A DNA stretch of 64,000 nucleotides from Dryocola clanedunensis subsp. sulfonylureivorans (GTDB lineage: Bacteria; Pseudomonadota; Gammaproteobacteria; Enterobacterales; Enterobacteriaceae). Shown in pieces: positions 9,657 to 19,632 of the stretch; position 1 is the first letter of the stretch, and each line of letters opens with the position of its first letter. The DNA lies in contig NZ_JAERMU010000009.1 in the NCBI RefSeq assembly GCF_016756775.1, forward strand, positions 62,001 through 126,000, read 5' to 3'. The notes beneath the pieces are model-generated. The model worked only from the letters and a program-made list of their open reading frames with translations. It ran no database searches and was not told the origin of the DNA. Both the position numbers and the translations under genes were made by a program.

Positions 9657-10283
9657 TTAACTCTCGTGGTGGGGTGTCAACGCCTGGTATTCTGCTCGAT
9701 TGTTTAAAGTTCGCAGGGTGGCAAAGCCTTCATGAATATCAATGGCACTCCATGCACCTTGCTCAATTAAAAAATGCCAGAGTGATGCCGCCGGCATGTT
9801 TAGCATCGAGGCAATCAACAGGCTCAGCACGCCCTGATGACTGACAATCAGGATATTTTCTTCACCACCAGTCTGTTTTATTGATTCGCTAAACGAAGCG
9901 ACCCGCTGCGCAAAAAGCTGGAAACCTTCGCCGTTGCCCGGAATGACGTTCTGCCAGTCCTGACACCAGGCCGCGTAGTTTTCCGCGTCGGCAAGCTTAA
10001 GTTCACTATGATGGCGCATTTCCCAGTCGCCAAAGTTCATCTCATTGAGGCGCGGCTCGATAGCGACGGGGATATCTCGCTGTTGCAAAATCAGCTTTGT
10101 CGTGTGCTTTGCCCGGCCAAGCTCACTGCAAAGGACTCTGTCCAGGGGGACCGACGCAAGCATTTTACCGACGGCCTGAGCCTGGATGATGCCCGTCCCG
10201 GTCAGTTCAGTTTCCGAAGCTCCGCTATACAATCCTGCCAGGTTGGCATGAGTTTGCCCGTGGCGAACCAGCCACAATGTCAT
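9657..10283 (-). CDS. cobC: Histidine-phosphatase family protein CobC/PhpB
   Basis: Predicted adenosylcobalamin/alpha-ribazole phosphatase of the histidine phosphatase superfamily, acting late in cobalamin nucleotide-loop assembly. The catalytic RHG motif is at residues 7-9 ([10 protein letters not shown]) and the second histidine is in VSHQGVL near residue 149. It has 208 residues. Its start overlaps the nadD stop by four bases (ATGA), placing it at the end of the leuS-lptE-holA-nadD-cobC operon. Substrate assignment rests on family and position only. Confidence 0.9.
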   Translation of the reverse strand: MTLWLVRHGQTHANLAGLYSGASETELTGTGIIQAQAVGKMLASVPLDRVLCSELGRAKHTTKLILQQRDIPVAIEPRLNEMNFGDWEMRHHSELKLADAENYAAWCQDWQNVIPGNGEGFQLFAQRVASFSESIKQTGGEENILIVSHQGVLSLLIASMLNMPAASLWHFLIEQGAWSAIDIHEGFATLRTLNNRAEYQALTPHHES

Positions 10284-10951
10284 TTTGCCTCCGGTACGCT
10301 GCGGTAGAGATGATGCAGATGAATAAACTCAAGCACCGGGGCAGGCACCAGATCGTCACACGGCAAATTATTTTCAAGCCGCTGACGAATGACGGTGGCG
10401 GAAATATCATACGGTGGCGTTTGCGCCAGGAAAACTTTCCCGCCGGGCGCGGAGTGCAGATCGTTAACGTGTGACGTCAGGTGGCTGTCCAGCCAGCGTT
10501 GCTGGTCGGCATTGTCCATCGCGATAGCATAGCCGGGGCGTTGACAAACCAGCAGGTGGCATAACCCTGTAAGGGCTTCCCAGCGATGCCAGTGGTGCAG
10601 GCTCAACAGCGAGTCCTGGCCAATAACAAACGCCAGCGGCTGCTCCGGGCCATGCTCAGCTCGTATCTGTTCAAGCGTTTCGACAGTGTAAGAGGGGGTT
10701 GATCGCTGTAGCTCACGGGCGTCGAGCCTGAACAGTGGGTTTCCTGCGATTGCCAGCTCCACCATCTCTTTACGCTGTTGGCTGCTTGCCTCAGGCTGGG
10801 GGCGATGTGGGGGGACATTGTTTGGCATAATCGTCACCTGGTGAAGTGCAGCCAGCTTTGCCAGAGCTTCAACGGATTTCAGGTGACCGTAATGAATGGG
10901 ATCAAAGGTTCCGCCATAGATAGCGCATAGCGGAAGACGCTGTTTAGCCAT
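10280..10951 (-). CDS. nadD: Nicotinate-mononucleotide adenylyltransferase NadD
   Basis: Adenylates nicotinate mononucleotide to deamido-NAD, an essential step in NAD synthesis. The nucleotidyltransferase signature [13 protein letters not shown] is at residues 14-26 and the C-terminal [10 protein letters not shown] matches the ISxTxxR motif. It has 223 residues, about ten longer than E. coli NadD, through extensions at both ends. It overlaps holA by eight bases upstream and cobC by four bases downstream, which indicates translational coupling. Confidence 0.97.
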   Translation of the reverse strand: MAKQRLPLCAIYGGTFDPIHYGHLKSVEALAKLAALHQVTIMPNNVPPHRPQPEASSQQRKEMVELAIAGNPLFRLDARELQRSTPSYTVETLEQIRAEHGPEQPLAFVIGQDSLLSLHHWHRWEALTGLCHLLVCQRPGYAIAMDNADQQRWLDSHLTSHVNDLHSAPGGKVFLAQTPPYDISATVIRQRLENNLPCDDLVPAPVLEFIHLHHLYRSVPEAK

Positions 10952-11975
10952 GGATAAAGATATCCGGCAGGGCTTTATGGCACAGCAGTAAGGAAAGTTC
11001 CTCCAGCTCAGCCCAGACGGATTGTCCGTAATCTTGCTTTAGCGTCAGTTCAATCTTACTCAGCAGACGCACAGCCTGGTACAGCTGCGCCTCAGTCAGT
11101 CGGTTCAATGCTTCGGTGACCAGCGCCCGTCGGTTCTGCCAGACTCGTTGTTGATCAAAAAGCGTGCGCAGAGGCGTGGTTGCCGACAGGCGTTTGAGAT
11201 TCACCAGCTGCATCAGCTCGCGCTGGATGGTGCGCAGTAAAATTACCGGCTCGCTTGCTTCAAGACGAAGCTGCTGAAGGATGTGGATAGCGCGCTTGCT
11301 CTTACCCCCCAGCACGGCATCCACCCAGTGGAACGGAGTGAAATGAGCGGCATCACTGACCGCCTGCTCAACCCTTGGCAGCGTAAGTTTTCCATCCGGC
11401 CAGATGAGTGATAACCGTTCCAGCGCCTGAGAAAGTGCCAGCAGATTACCTTCATAACAGTAACAAAGCAGCTGGTTGGCGGCATCATCAAGAGAGAGGT
11501 TGAGCTGTTTGGCCCGCTGAGCAACCCAGCGCGGTAGCTGCGCATGTTCGGGCGTCTGACAGGTGACTACCACGCTTTTGTCTGCAAGCCGGGAATACCA
11601 GGCCGCATTTTCCTGTGCTTTTGTGAGTTTATTCCCACGAACCAGCAGGAGAAGATCGTCATGCAGCAAACCGATCAGCGTTTCGAGCTGAGCGTTAATT
11701 GCCGCATTGGGGCCATTATCGGGAAGCTGAAGCAGGAGGGTCTGGCGGGTAGCAAAAAGGCTCAATGCCTGACAGACAGAGAAAACTGCCTGCCAGTCAG
11801 TACTGGCATCGATTTGCACCGTGTGATGCTCTTCAAAGCCGTGGGTAATCGCAGTCTGTCGGATGGCGTCCTGGCTCTCCTGCAACAGCAACGGATCGTT
11901 ACCGAGCAGCAGATACGCCGCGCGCAGCCCTTCATCGAGCTGCGCGCGGAGTTGTTCCGGGTACAAACGGATCAT
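10944..11975 (-). CDS. holA: DNA polymerase III delta subunit HolA
   Basis: Delta subunit of the clamp loader; it opens the beta sliding clamp. Its 343 residues equal the E. coli protein. The N-terminal [30 protein letters not shown] and the clamp-binding region, followed by the AAA-like and C-terminal collar domains, match the family. Its start overlaps the lptE stop by four bases, and its 3' end overlaps nadD by eight bases. Confidence 0.97.
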   Translation of the reverse strand: MIRLYPEQLRAQLDEGLRAAYLLLGNDPLLLQESQDAIRQTAITHGFEEHHTVQIDASTDWQAVFSVCQALSLFATRQTLLLQLPDNGPNAAINAQLETLIGLLHDDLLLLVRGNKLTKAQENAAWYSRLADKSVVVTCQTPEHAQLPRWVAQRAKQLNLSLDDAANQLLCYCYEGNLLALSQALERLSLIWPDGKLTLPRVEQAVSDAAHFTPFHWVDAVLGGKSKRAIHILQQLRLEASEPVILLRTIQRELMQLVNLKRLSATTPLRTLFDQQRVWQNRRALVTEALNRLTEAQLYQAVRLLSKIELTLKQDYGQSVWAELEELSLLLCHKALPDIFIHG

Positions 11976-12589
11976 TGGCTACTGGTTGTTGCTGGCAACG
12001 TTGTGGTCACACGACCAGAAGTTGCATCAGCAGCAGGCGTATTGCTCGTCGCCGCTTCTTCTGCCTCTTTGGTCTCTGCAACGTCAGCCGTATGGACAGC
12101 CAGCAGTTTCCGAATCAGCTGTTGTGCTGATGTGGTGTACATCTCCTTGACTAACACATCTCTCTCTGCATCTTTTGCCAGAGCGGTCAATGGGTTATCA
12201 AAGAACGATTTATACACTTTCGTGCTGATCGGATAAATATCGTGGTTTGGGATCAGAACCTGAGCCCTGACGATCATCACCATTTGATATTCCGCAGTAC
12301 GGCCATCCTGGAAGATGGACACGGTATCCTGGCCGAGCGAACTTCCCAGTATGCGCAGAGACGGAATATCTTTGCGTACACCAGTGCCGGTGTCTTCCAC
12401 AATCGTTACGCCGTTCAGACGCAGCTGAGAGCGAACTTCACGTGTTAATGGACCGTTTGGATCGCTGGAGTTCAGGATCAAAGTTTTCATTTCATTGGGT
12501 ACCTGCGTGTTGCCACGCAGGTGAAAACCACACCCGGCGGTGACCAGCACCGCCAAAGTAACTAACAAGGTGACAAAGGGATTTCGCAC
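11972..12589 (-). CDS. lptE: LPS-assembly lipoprotein LptE
   Basis: Outer-membrane lipoprotein that plugs the LptD barrel and helps deliver lipopolysaccharide to the cell surface. The signal peptide ends in VTAGC, with the lipidated cysteine at residue 20, followed by the invariant GFHLRG. It has 205 residues. The C-terminal tail is low-complexity Ala/Thr/Ser/Pro (about 170-205), the variable part of the family. It starts 14 bases after leuS and overlaps holA by four bases. Confidence 0.97.
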   Translation of the reverse strand: MRNPFVTLLVTLAVLVTAGCGFHLRGNTQVPNEMKTLILNSSDPNGPLTREVRSQLRLNGVTIVEDTGTGVRKDIPSLRILGSSLGQDTVSIFQDGRTAEYQMVMIVRAQVLIPNHDIYPISTKVYKSFFDNPLTALAKDAERDVLVKEMYTTSAQQLIRKLLAVHTADVAETKEAEEAATSNTPAADATSGRVTTTLPATTSSQ

Positions 12590-12603
12590 GGTTCCTCCTG
12601 CGC

Positions 12604-15186
12604 TTAGCCCACTACCAGGTTGAGCAGCTTACCCGGAACGTAAATCACTTTACGCACGGTGACGCCTTCAAGATATTTCGCGACCAGATGTTCCTGACCT
12701 GCACGTTCACGGACCTGTTCTTCTGTGGCATCCGCCGGAACGGTGATTTTGCCACGAACTTTGCCGTTAACCTGTACGACAACCAGCAGGGAGTCTTCCA
12801 CCATTGCTTTTTCGTCAGCCTGTGGCCACGGCGCGTTGTCAATTTCACCTTCACCGCCCAGCGACTGCCACATATCGAAGCAAACGTGTGGGGTGAACGG
12901 ATAAAGCATACGCACCACGGCGAGCAGAGCTTCGCCCAGCAATGCACGGTCCTGCTCGCTTTCCTGCGGCGCTCTCGCCAGCTTGTTCATCAGTTCCATA
13001 ATCGCGGCAATAGCCGTGTTGAAGGTCTGACGACGGCCGATATCATCGGTCACTTTGGCGATAGTTTTATGAACGTCGCGGCGCAGGGCTTTTTGATCTT
13101 CGTTTAATGCAGCAACATCCAGCGCTGGCGTTTCGCCACGGCTGGTGTGCTCGTATACCAGTTTCCAGACGCGTTTCAGGAAGCGGTTGGCCCCTTCAAC
13201 GCCGGACTCTTGCCATTCGAGCGTCATATCTGCCGGTGCCGCAAACATCATAAACAGACGAACGGTATCCGCGCCGTAACGCTCAACCATCACCTGCGGG
13301 TCGATGCCGTTGTTCTTCGACTTCGACATTTTGCTCATGCCAGCATAGACCAGTTCATTGCCCTGTGCGTCAGAGGCTTTGATGATGCGGCCTTTCTCAT
13401 CGCGCTCAACGACAGCGTCGGTCGGGGAAACCCAGTTGCGCTCGCCGTTTACGCCGGTGTAGTAGAAGGCATCTGCCAGCACCATACCCTGACAAAGCAG
13501 CTGCTTAGCCGGTTCGTTGGAGGTCACCATGCCCGCATCGCGCATCAGCTTGTGGAAGAAGCGGAAGTAGAGCAGGTGCATGATAGCGTGTTCGATGCCG
13601 CCAATGTAGATATCAACCGGCAGCCAGTAGTTGGCCGCTTTGGAGTCCAGCATGCCTTTGTCGTACTGCGGGCTGGTGTAGCGCGCGTAGTACCAGGAAG
13701 ACTCCATAAAGGTGTCGAAGGTGTCGGTTTCACGCAGCGCAGGCTTGCCGTCAACGGTGGTTTTTGCCCACTCAGGATCGGCTTTGATTGGGCTGGTGAT
13801 GCCGTCCATCACGACGTCTTCGGGCAGGATAACCGGCAGCTGGTCTTCCGGGGTTGGCATAACGGTGCCGTCTTCCAGGGTCACCATTGGAATCGGTGCG
13901 CCCCAGTAGCGCTGGCGAGAGACACCCCAGTCACGCAGACGGTAGTTAACTTTACGAACGCCTACGCCTTTTTCGGCCAGTTTATCCGCGATGGCGTTAA
14001 AGCCATTCTGGAAGTCCAGTCCGTCGAACTCACCTGAGTTAAACAGGGTGCCTTTTTCGGTCATGGCTTGTGCAGACAAGTCTGGCTCGCTGCCGTCGGC
14101 ATTCAGGATAACCGGTTTGATTTGCAGGTTGTACTTGGTCGCAAATTCCCAGTCGCGCTGGTCATGGCCTGGTACTGCCATCACAGCACCTGTGCCATAT
14201 TCCATCAGGACGAAGTTCGCAACCCAGACAGGAACGGTTTCGCCGGTAAGCGGGTGAATGGCGTTAATACCCGTCGCCACACCTTTTTTCTCCATGGTCG
14301 CCATTTCTGCTTCGGCAACTTTGGTGTTACGGCACTCCTCGATAAAGTCAGAGAGCGCTGGGTTGTTGACCGCCGCCTGCTGTGCCAGCGGGTGACCCGC
14401 CGCCACCGCCAGATAGGTCACACCCATGAAGGTGTCCGGGCGGGTGGTATAGACCGTCAGTTTTTCTGCGCTGTTTTCAACGCCGAAGGTAATTTCCACG
14501 CCTTCAGAACGGCCAATCCAGTTACGCTGCATGGTCTTAACCTGATCTGGCCACTGATCCAGCGTATCCAGATCGCTAAGCAGTTCATCTGCGTAAGCGG
14601 TGATTTTGATGAACCACTGCGGGATCTCTTTGCGCTCAACTTTGGTGTCGCAGCGCCAGCAGCAGCCGTCGATAACCTGTTCGTTGGCCAGCACGGTCTG
14701 ATCGTTCGGGCACCAGTTAACGGCGGAGGTTTTTTTATAAACCAGCCCTTTGTTGTACAGCTGAGTGAAGAACTGCTGTTCCCAGCGGTAATATTCCGGG
14801 GTACAGGTTGCCAGCTCGCGGCTCCAGTCATAGCCAAAGCCCAGCGTTTTCAGCTGGTTCTTCATATAATTGATGTTGTCATATGTCCACGGCGCGGGCG
14901 CGGTATTGTTTTTTACCGCTGCACCTTCCGCAGGCAGGCCGAACGCATCCCAGCCGATTGGCTGCATAACGTTTTTGCCCAGCATACGCTGGTAACGTGC
15001 GATAACGTCGCCAATGGTGTAGTTGCGGACGTGGCCCATATGTAGTCGGCCAGAAGGATAGGGGAGCATGGACAGGCAGTAGTATTTCTCTTTGCCTTCG
15101 TCTTCGGTGACCTCAAAGGTACGCTTCTCTTGCCAGTGTTGCTGGACGTTGGATTCTATCTCTTCCGGGCGGTATTGCTCTTGCAT
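12604..15186 (-). CDS. leuS: Leucyl-tRNA synthetase
   Basis: Class I aminoacyl-tRNA synthetase charging tRNA-Leu. Its 860 residues equal E. coli LeuRS. The HIGH motif is HMGH at residues 49-52 and the KMSKS loop is intact (KMSKSKNNG, near residue 620). The inserted editing domain contains the Thr-rich [18 protein letters not shown] region near 245-265. It is the first gene of the leuS-lptE-holA-nadD-cobC operon. The 254 bases up to ybeL form a divergent promoter region, including a long untranslated stretch before leuS. Confidence 0.98.
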   Translation of the reverse strand: MQEQYRPEEIESNVQQHWQEKRTFEVTEDEGKEKYYCLSMLPYPSGRLHMGHVRNYTIGDVIARYQRMLGKNVMQPIGWDAFGLPAEGAAVKNNTAPAPWTYDNINYMKNQLKTLGFGYDWSRELATCTPEYYRWEQQFFTQLYNKGLVYKKTSAVNWCPNDQTVLANEQVIDGCCWRCDTKVERKEIPQWFIKITAYADELLSDLDTLDQWPDQVKTMQRNWIGRSEGVEITFGVENSAEKLTVYTTRPDTFMGVTYLAVAAGHPLAQQAAVNNPALSDFIEECRNTKVAEAEMATMEKKGVATGINAIHPLTGETVPVWVANFVLMEYGTGAVMAVPGHDQRDWEFATKYNLQIKPVILNADGSEPDLSAQAMTEKGTLFNSGEFDGLDFQNGFNAIADKLAEKGVGVRKVNYRLRDWGVSRQRYWGAPIPMVTLEDGTVMPTPEDQLPVILPEDVVMDGITSPIKADPEWAKTTVDGKPALRETDTFDTFMESSWYYARYTSPQYDKGMLDSKAANYWLPVDIYIGGIEHAIMHLLYFRFFHKLMRDAGMVTSNEPAKQLLCQGMVLADAFYYTGVNGERNWVSPTDAVVERDEKGRIIKASDAQGNELVYAGMSKMSKSKNNGIDPQVMVERYGADTVRLFMMFAAPADMTLEWQESGVEGANRFLKRVWKLVYEHTSRGETPALDVAALNEDQKALRRDVHKTIAKVTDDIGRRQTFNTAIAAIMELMNKLARAPQESEQDRALLGEALLAVVRMLYPFTPHVCFDMWQSLGGEGEIDNAPWPQADEKAMVEDSLLVVVQVNGKVRGKITVPADATEEQVRERAGQEHLVAKYLEGVTVRKVIYVPGKLLNLVVG

Positions 15187-15440
15187 GGTAGCCAGTGGTC
15201 CTGTAATGAAAGACAGCTACAAGTTGTAGCCTGTAACGTATTAGGTTTCAGATCCGCATAGCATAGCTGATAAGGCAGCGGCAAAACAGCCTTTCGACAC
15301 CCCGGCAGACCATTTCTCCTTTGCAGTTTTTTACCTTGCGTGTGGGCAATCTAACAAAGCGATGGCCAATTAAGGTCTACTATTAGAGTAGGTTACATGA
15401 CCTAAGAATGCAGGAAACTCTTCATGGAGGCAGGCAGACG

Positions 15441-15923
15441 ATGAATAAGGTGGCGCAATTTTACCGTGAACTGGTGGCCTCGCTCACCGAACGGTTACGC
15501 AACGGAGAGCGCGATATCGACGAACTGGTCGCCAGCGCGCGTAAACGCATGAACGAAACTGGGGAGTTGACCCGCACCGAAGTGGATGAAGTGACGCGGG
15601 CTGTGCGTCGCGACCTGGAAGAGTTTGCCCGTAGTTACAACGAAAGCCAGGATGAATTTACCGATAGCGTATTCATGCGCGTCATCAAAGAGAGCCTCTG
15701 GCAGGAGCTGGCGGATATCACGGATAAAACGCAGCTGGAGTGGCGGGAAGTCTTCCAGGATCTTAACCATCACGGTGTGTACCACAGCGGTGAAGTCGTC
15801 GGTCTTGGTAATCTGGTTTGTGAGAATTGTCATTTCCACCTGGCTGTCTATACGCCAGATGTCCTGCCTGCGTGCCCTAAGTGTGGGCATAATCAATTCC
15901 ATCGCCGACCCTTTGAACCTTAG
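15441..15923 (+). CDS. ybeL: DUF1451 zinc-ribbon protein YbeL
   Basis: 160-residue cytosolic protein of unknown function, the same length as E. coli YbeL. The N-terminal two thirds are helical and charged (MNKVAQFYRELVASL...). The C-terminus has two Cys pairs, CENC and CPKC, forming a zinc ribbon at about 131-152. The start at 15441 was chosen over an upstream ATG at 15408 because it matches the family start and has GGAGG eleven bases before it. It is divergent from leuS and ends in a shared terminator with the next unit. Confidence 0.92.
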   Translation: MNKVAQFYRELVASLTERLRNGERDIDELVASARKRMNETGELTRTEVDEVTRAVRRDLEEFARSYNESQDEFTDSVFMRVIKESLWQELADITDKTQLEWREVFQDLNHHGVYHSGEVVGLGNLVCENCHFHLAVYTPDVLPACPKCGHNQFHRRPFEP

Positions 15924-15927
15924 CAGT

Positions 15928-15954
15928 AAAAAAGGCCCCAAGGGCCTTTTTTAT
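15928..15954. terminator. Bidirectional terminator between ybeL and the FKBP gene
   Basis: GGCCC/GGGCC stem with a CAA loop (15934-15946), flanked by A runs on the left and a T run on the right. It can terminate both ybeL rightward and the FKBP-like gene leftward. Confidence 0.85.
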
Positions 15955-15986
15955 TGTCGCTGCTATGTAGAGGAGAAGAGCCTTGC

Positions 15987-18218
15987 TTAGCCTTTAGTCG
16001 CAACGATTTTGATGTTGATAATCGATGCAACGTTTGGAGGGATGCTGCCGATAATCCCCTCTTTCCCATAAGCCAGCTCAGGTGGAACATACAGCGTGGC
16101 TGAACCGTCTGTGGAGAGCTGAACAAGAACTTCCTGCATCTCCTTGGGCATTTCATAAACAAAATTACTGATGCTTTCATCCCGGGAGATGACTTGCCCA
16201 TTGCTCAATGTTTCAGTCAGTAGCGCCTTAACTGAGCTTTTTTGCGTGATTTTTGGCCCATTCCCTTTAGATTCGATGACGTAAATCGCCCCTTTTTTGG
16301 TTTTTTTCGCCCCATCCATTTTCAAGGCGTTTGCGAGTACTTCCTGAGTGACACGTCCATTTTTCTTACCTTCAGACTCAATCCTGTTTTTTATCGAATT
16401 GTTGATGGCGGAGAGGACTTTCCCCATCTGGGATTGATCTAACTGCTGACGACCTTTCAGTCTGTCGACGGTACCTTGTAAGAATTCCGGAGTGCCGAGC
16501 ACATTTCTGTTCATCGGTGCAATCACGCCACTCTTCTCAACGCTTGCAGCAAAGTAATAGCCTAATGTATAGGCCTCGCGAGCCTCCGCGCTGCTGTTGC
16601 CGTTAACAGTGACGGTATCCACTGAAGCCTTAGCCTTTTTAGCACTGTCTAAACTGGTTTCCGTATCCTTCAGCTTTTTCTGTAATGACGCCAGTGTTTC
16701 TTCAGCTTCTTTCTGGCTGGCTTCGTAAGACTTCACCTGGGCCTGGGCCGCTGATAGTTGCTTTGTTAGCTCTGCATTATCCGTGCTCTGCTTGTTATCC
16801 TGAGCTGTGTTTCGAGCTGCCAGCTCAGTTTTATCTTTGATAGCAAGCTGCGTTGCAACCTGTGCTTCGCTAAGCTGTTTCTGCAGAGCGGTGATCTCAA
16901 CGACTTGCTGCTTTTTCAAACTATCTAACTGCGATTCAAGCTCAGTCCGGGCGCTGGCCGCGAGCTTTGCTTCTTCCTGCGATTTCAGCAGCTGGCTTTT
17001 CAGCTCGCTGGTGCTGGCACCCTGCTGTTTCTGGAGGGTTGCGAGCTGGGCGGTGAGGGTGGCATTTTTCGCCTCGGCGCTTTTTGCCGCGTCCTGGAAA
17101 GACTTAAGCTGCTGGCTCAGCGTGCTGGCTTCTGCGGTCTGCTGCTTCGTGAGCTTATCAAGCTTAGCCTGCAGCTCAGTCCGGGCGCTGGCCGCGAGCT
17201 TTGCTTCTTCCTGCGATTTCAGCAGCTGGCTTTTCAGCTCGCTGGTGCTGGCACCCTGCTGTTTCTGGAGGGTTGCGAGCTGGGCGGTGAGGGTGGCATT
17301 TTTCGCCTCGGCGCTTTTTGCCGCGTCCTGGAAAGACTTAAGCTGCTGGTTCAGCGCGCTGGCTTCGGTGGTCTGCTGCTTTGTGAGCTTATCAAGCTTA
17401 GCCTGCAGCTCAGTCCGGGCGCTGGCCGCGACCCTTGCATCCTCCTGCGATTTAAGCAGCTGGCTTTTCAGCTCGCTGGAGCTGGCACCCTGCTGTTTCT
17501 GGAGGGTTGCGAGCTGGGCGGTGAGGGTGGCATTTTTCGCCTCAGCGCTTTTTGCCGCGTCCTGGAAAGACTTAAGCTGCTGGTTCAGCGCGCTGGCTTC
17601 TGCGGTCTGCTGATTTGTGAGCTTATCAAGCTTAGCCTGCAGCTCAGTCCGGGCGCTGGCCGCGACCCTTGCATCCTCCTGCGATTTAAGCAGCTGGCTT
17701 TTCAGATCGCTGGAGCTGGCCCCCTGCTGTTTCTGGAGGGTTGCAAGCTGAGCGGTGAGGTTGGCATTTTTCGCCTCGGCGCTTTTTGCCGCGTCCTGGA
17801 AAGACTTAAGCTGCTGGTTCAGCGCGCTGGCTTCTGCGGTCTGCTGCTTTAAAAGTTTATCAAGATGTATGATTCGCTGTTCAGCAACGATTTTGTCTTT
17901 CTCAACTGCAGAACTGCTGGCTGCTGGCTGAGTCGCCTGTCTGGATTTGGCATTTGTATGCCCCCCGGCTGACGATTTCTTTGTATCGGTATTTTTGACG
18001 GTTTTATTTATCGGTTTTGAGCTTGTCGCCGTAGCACTATTTTTGGGATTTTGGGTATCAGAGGAGCCTGCTGACTCAGTAAAGACTGTTGAGGCCTCAT
18101 TGCCAATAAGGCCATCCTGGCGCAGGGTATTAAGCATTTCAAAACTGTCATCAGCCCGAGCGCAAAAAGCTGTTATCGAACCCAGGAGAAAGACGATGCG
18201 AAAATACTTGGGTTTCAT
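15987..18218 (-). CDS. Secreted coiled-coil repeat protein with FKBP-type C-terminal domain
   Basis: 743 residues in four parts. A signal peptide (MKPKYFRIVFLLGS...CARA|DDSF) predicts export. A Ser/Thr/Lys-rich linker covers about 25-105. A long coiled coil (about 110-530) contains four near-identical 78-residue units at 122-433, then a decayed fifth. The C-terminus (from about 545) resembles Mip/FkpA-type FKBPs: a helical FKBP_N region (YTLGYYFAASVEKSG) then an FKBP fold ending LYVPPELAYGKEG...GSIPPN. The Tyr, Phe and Asp of the usual active site (HYTG, FDSS) are replaced by Leu, Ile and Ser, and the VIPGW element is lost, so isomerase activity is doubtful. The gene overlaps the lipoprotein gene by four bases. 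It replaces the ybeQ-rihA block of E. coli. Function unknown. Confidence 0.85.
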   Translation of the reverse strand: MKPKYFRIVFLLGSITAFCARADDSFEMLNTLRQDGLIGNEASTVFTESAGSSDTQNPKNSATATSSKPINKTVKNTDTKKSSAGGHTNAKSRQATQPAASSSAVEKDKIVAEQRIIHLDKLLKQQTAEASALNQQLKSFQDAAKSAEAKNANLTAQLATLQKQQGASSSDLKSQLLKSQEDARVAASARTELQAKLDKLTNQQTAEASALNQQLKSFQDAAKSAEAKNATLTAQLATLQKQQGASSSELKSQLLKSQEDARVAASARTELQAKLDKLTKQQTTEASALNQQLKSFQDAAKSAEAKNATLTAQLATLQKQQGASTSELKSQLLKSQEEAKLAASARTELQAKLDKLTKQQTAEASTLSQQLKSFQDAAKSAEAKNATLTAQLATLQKQQGASTSELKSQLLKSQEEAKLAASARTELESQLDSLKKQQVVEITALQKQLSEAQVATQLAIKDKTELAARNTAQDNKQSTDNAELTKQLSAAQAQVKSYEASQKEAEETLASLQKKLKDTETSLDSAKKAKASVDTVTVNGNSSAEAREAYTLGYYFAASVEKSGVIAPMNRNVLGTPEFLQGTVDRLKGRQQLDQSQMGKVLSAINNSIKNRIESEGKKNGRVTQEVLANALKMDGAKKTKKGAIYVIESKGNGPKITQKSSVKALLTETLSNGQVISRDESISNFVYEMPKEMQEVLVQLSTDGSATLYVPPELAYGKEGIIGSIPPNVASIINIKIVATKG
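16920..17855 (-). repeat. Four tandem 234-bp coding repeats
   Basis: Four in-frame copies of a 234-bp unit (78 codons) inside the FKBP-like gene. The same landmark (GCGAGC or GCAAGC) recurs at 17041, 17275, 17509 and 17743, exactly 234 bases apart. Copies differ by only a few bases, mostly at the unit ends and in the outermost copies, which implies recent expansion or ongoing homogenisation. Each unit codes QQTAEASALNQQLKSFQD-type heptads. Copy number is expected to vary between strains. Confidence 0.95.
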
Positions 18219-18586
18219 ATATCAATAATCTCTTGTCGACGCTTTTCCATGTTCTGAAATACTGCATCATTCACACGTGAACAAACCACTTTGAGTTTGT
18301 TTGCAATCTCTGCAGCCATTACGTCTGAAGCATCTTTGCTGATAATAGGTTTATTTTTGATATAAACCTCATAGCTTTTATTAATTTTATTGAACTGGCT
18401 CAGGTAAAGATCGTAGGAGGATTTATCCAGTGTTTGCAGTGCGGAAAGTTCGTTGCGGCACTGTTGCTGATTTGTTGGCATTCCCGCCGCCACTTTGGTT
18501 GGTGCAACGAGGGGCTTTCTCGCGCATGATGTCACACTGACTGCTGCCATGAGCAACAAAGAAACCTGCAGAGTTTTAGAAATCAT
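18215..18586 (-). CDS. Small putative lipoprotein upstream of the FKBP-like gene
   Basis: 123 residues with a lipoprotein signal peptide: a basic start, a hydrophobic run and VTSC, placing the lipidated cysteine at residue 21. The mature part is mostly helical and holds two further cysteines (QQCRNEL and KVVCSRV) that could form a disulfide. I do not recognise the family. It overlaps the start of the FKBP-like gene by four bases (ATGA), so the two are almost certainly co-translated. The region just upstream (18587-18900) is strongly AT-rich and contains no gene; a promoter probably lies there. AT-richness suggests horizontal acquisition. Confidence 0.75.
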   Translation of the reverse strand: MISKTLQVSLLLMAAVSVTSCARKPLVAPTKVAAGMPTNQQQCRNELSALQTLDKSSYDLYLSQFNKINKSYEVYIKNKPIISKDASDVMAAEIANKLKVVCSRVNDAVFQNMEKRRQEIIDI

Positions 18587-18865
18587 TTACAGCCTCATAA
18601 ACACGGAGAAATATTGATCTGGTCAATATAAAAGGATGACTAATATAAAAACAGTGATTGCCGATCATAGATCTATTGTTAATCATTTGTCCATGCTTTC
18701 TACCGCGCTGAATTCTGAATAATCACAAAATAATATTTTAATAATGCTTCGCTTAGGTGTTTTTGAATAAGTGACATTGCAGGATGTTCGTAGGCGTGAT
18801 TATAAATAGTTTGAATGTGATTGGTTTTTGTATTTGTTTGTTGAATGTTATGCGGCGAGGCGTTC

Positions 18866-18899
18866 TCCCAGGAGAAAGGTATACCTCTTTCTCCTGGGA
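18866..18899. terminator. Perfect 13-bp hairpin downstream of gltL
   Basis: TCCCAGGAGAAAG (18866-18878) pairs perfectly with CTTTCTCCTGGGA (18887-18899) around an eight-base loop. It starts eight bases beyond the gltL stop codon. No T run follows on the minus strand, so it may act mainly as a 3'-end stabiliser or with Rho. The rest of 18587-18865 is AT-rich with nothing else recognised. Confidence 0.6.
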
Positions 18900-18906
18900 C
18901 AGTTTA

Positions 18907-19632
18907 TTAATGCAATATCTTGGCGAGGAAGTCTTTTGCGCGTTCAGACTGAGGATTATTAAAGAAGTCTTCTTTATTAGAATCCTCGACGATTTTGCCT
19001 TCATCCATAAAGATGACGCGGTGTGCCACTTTACGGGCGAAGCCCATTTCGTGAGTCACCACCATCATTGTCATCCCTTCATGAGCCAGTTCAACCATCA
19101 CGTCCAGCACTTCGTTAATCATTTCTGGATCGAGGGCGGATGTTGGTTCGTCAAACAACATCGCCACAGGATCCATACACAACGCACGTGCGATGGCTAC
19201 GCGCTGCTGCTGACCGCCGGATAGCTGCGCCGGGTACTTATCGGCATGGGCAGTCAGACCTACACGCTCGAGCAGTTTGAGTCCTTTTTTACGCGCCTCT
19301 TCTTTATTGCGCTTGAGGACTTTCACCTGCGCCAGCGTGAGGTTCTCAATAATCGACAGGTGAGGGAACAGTTCAAAATGCTGAAACACCATACCCACAT
19401 GCGATCGCAGTTCAGCAAGGTTGGTTTTTTTGCTGTTAACCTGGGTGCCGTTAACGACAATTTCGCCTTTTTGCACGGATTCCAGGCCATTCACGGTTTT
19501 GATTAACGTGGATTTACCGGAGCCAGATGGTCCGCATACGACGACCACTTCACCCTTTTTCACTTCCGTTGAACAGTCGGTTAGCACCTGAAAGTGGCCG
19601 TACCATTTAGAAACATTTTTCAAGGAAATCAT
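18907..19632 (-). CDS. gltL: Glutamate/aspartate ABC transporter ATPase GltL
   Basis: ATP-binding subunit of the GltIJKL glutamate/aspartate importer. It has 241 residues. The Walker A motif GPSGSGKST is at 34-42, the signature LSGGQQQR near 137 and Walker [12 protein letters not shown] near 160. It is the last gene of the operon, overlapping gltK by four bases. Confidence 0.97.
   Translation of the reverse strand: MISLKNVSKWYGHFQVLTDCSTEVKKGEVVVVCGPSGSGKSTLIKTVNGLESVQKGEIVVNGTQVNSKKTNLAELRSHVGMVFQHFELFPHLSIIENLTLAQVKVLKRNKEEARKKGLKLLERVGLTAHADKYPAQLSGGQQQRVAIARALCMDPVAMLFDEPTSALDPEMINEVLDVMVELAHEGMTMMVVTHEMGFARKVAHRVIFMDEGKIVEDSNKEDFFNNPQSERAKDFLAKILH

Noticed and set aside
13147-14037. 296-codon plus-strand frame opposite leuS
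   Set aside because: Shadow of leuS; low-plausibility composition and no independent signals.
16807-17613. 268-codon plus-strand frame rich in Cys, Ser and Ala
   Set aside because: It is the antisense reading of the 234-bp coiled-coil repeats; the repeated 78-codon unit keeps the opposite frame open. No ribosome site.
18753-19004. 83-codon minus-strand frame downstream of gltL
   Set aside because: Mostly antisense-frame and AT-rich intergenic sequence overlapping the end of gltL; no start signals.
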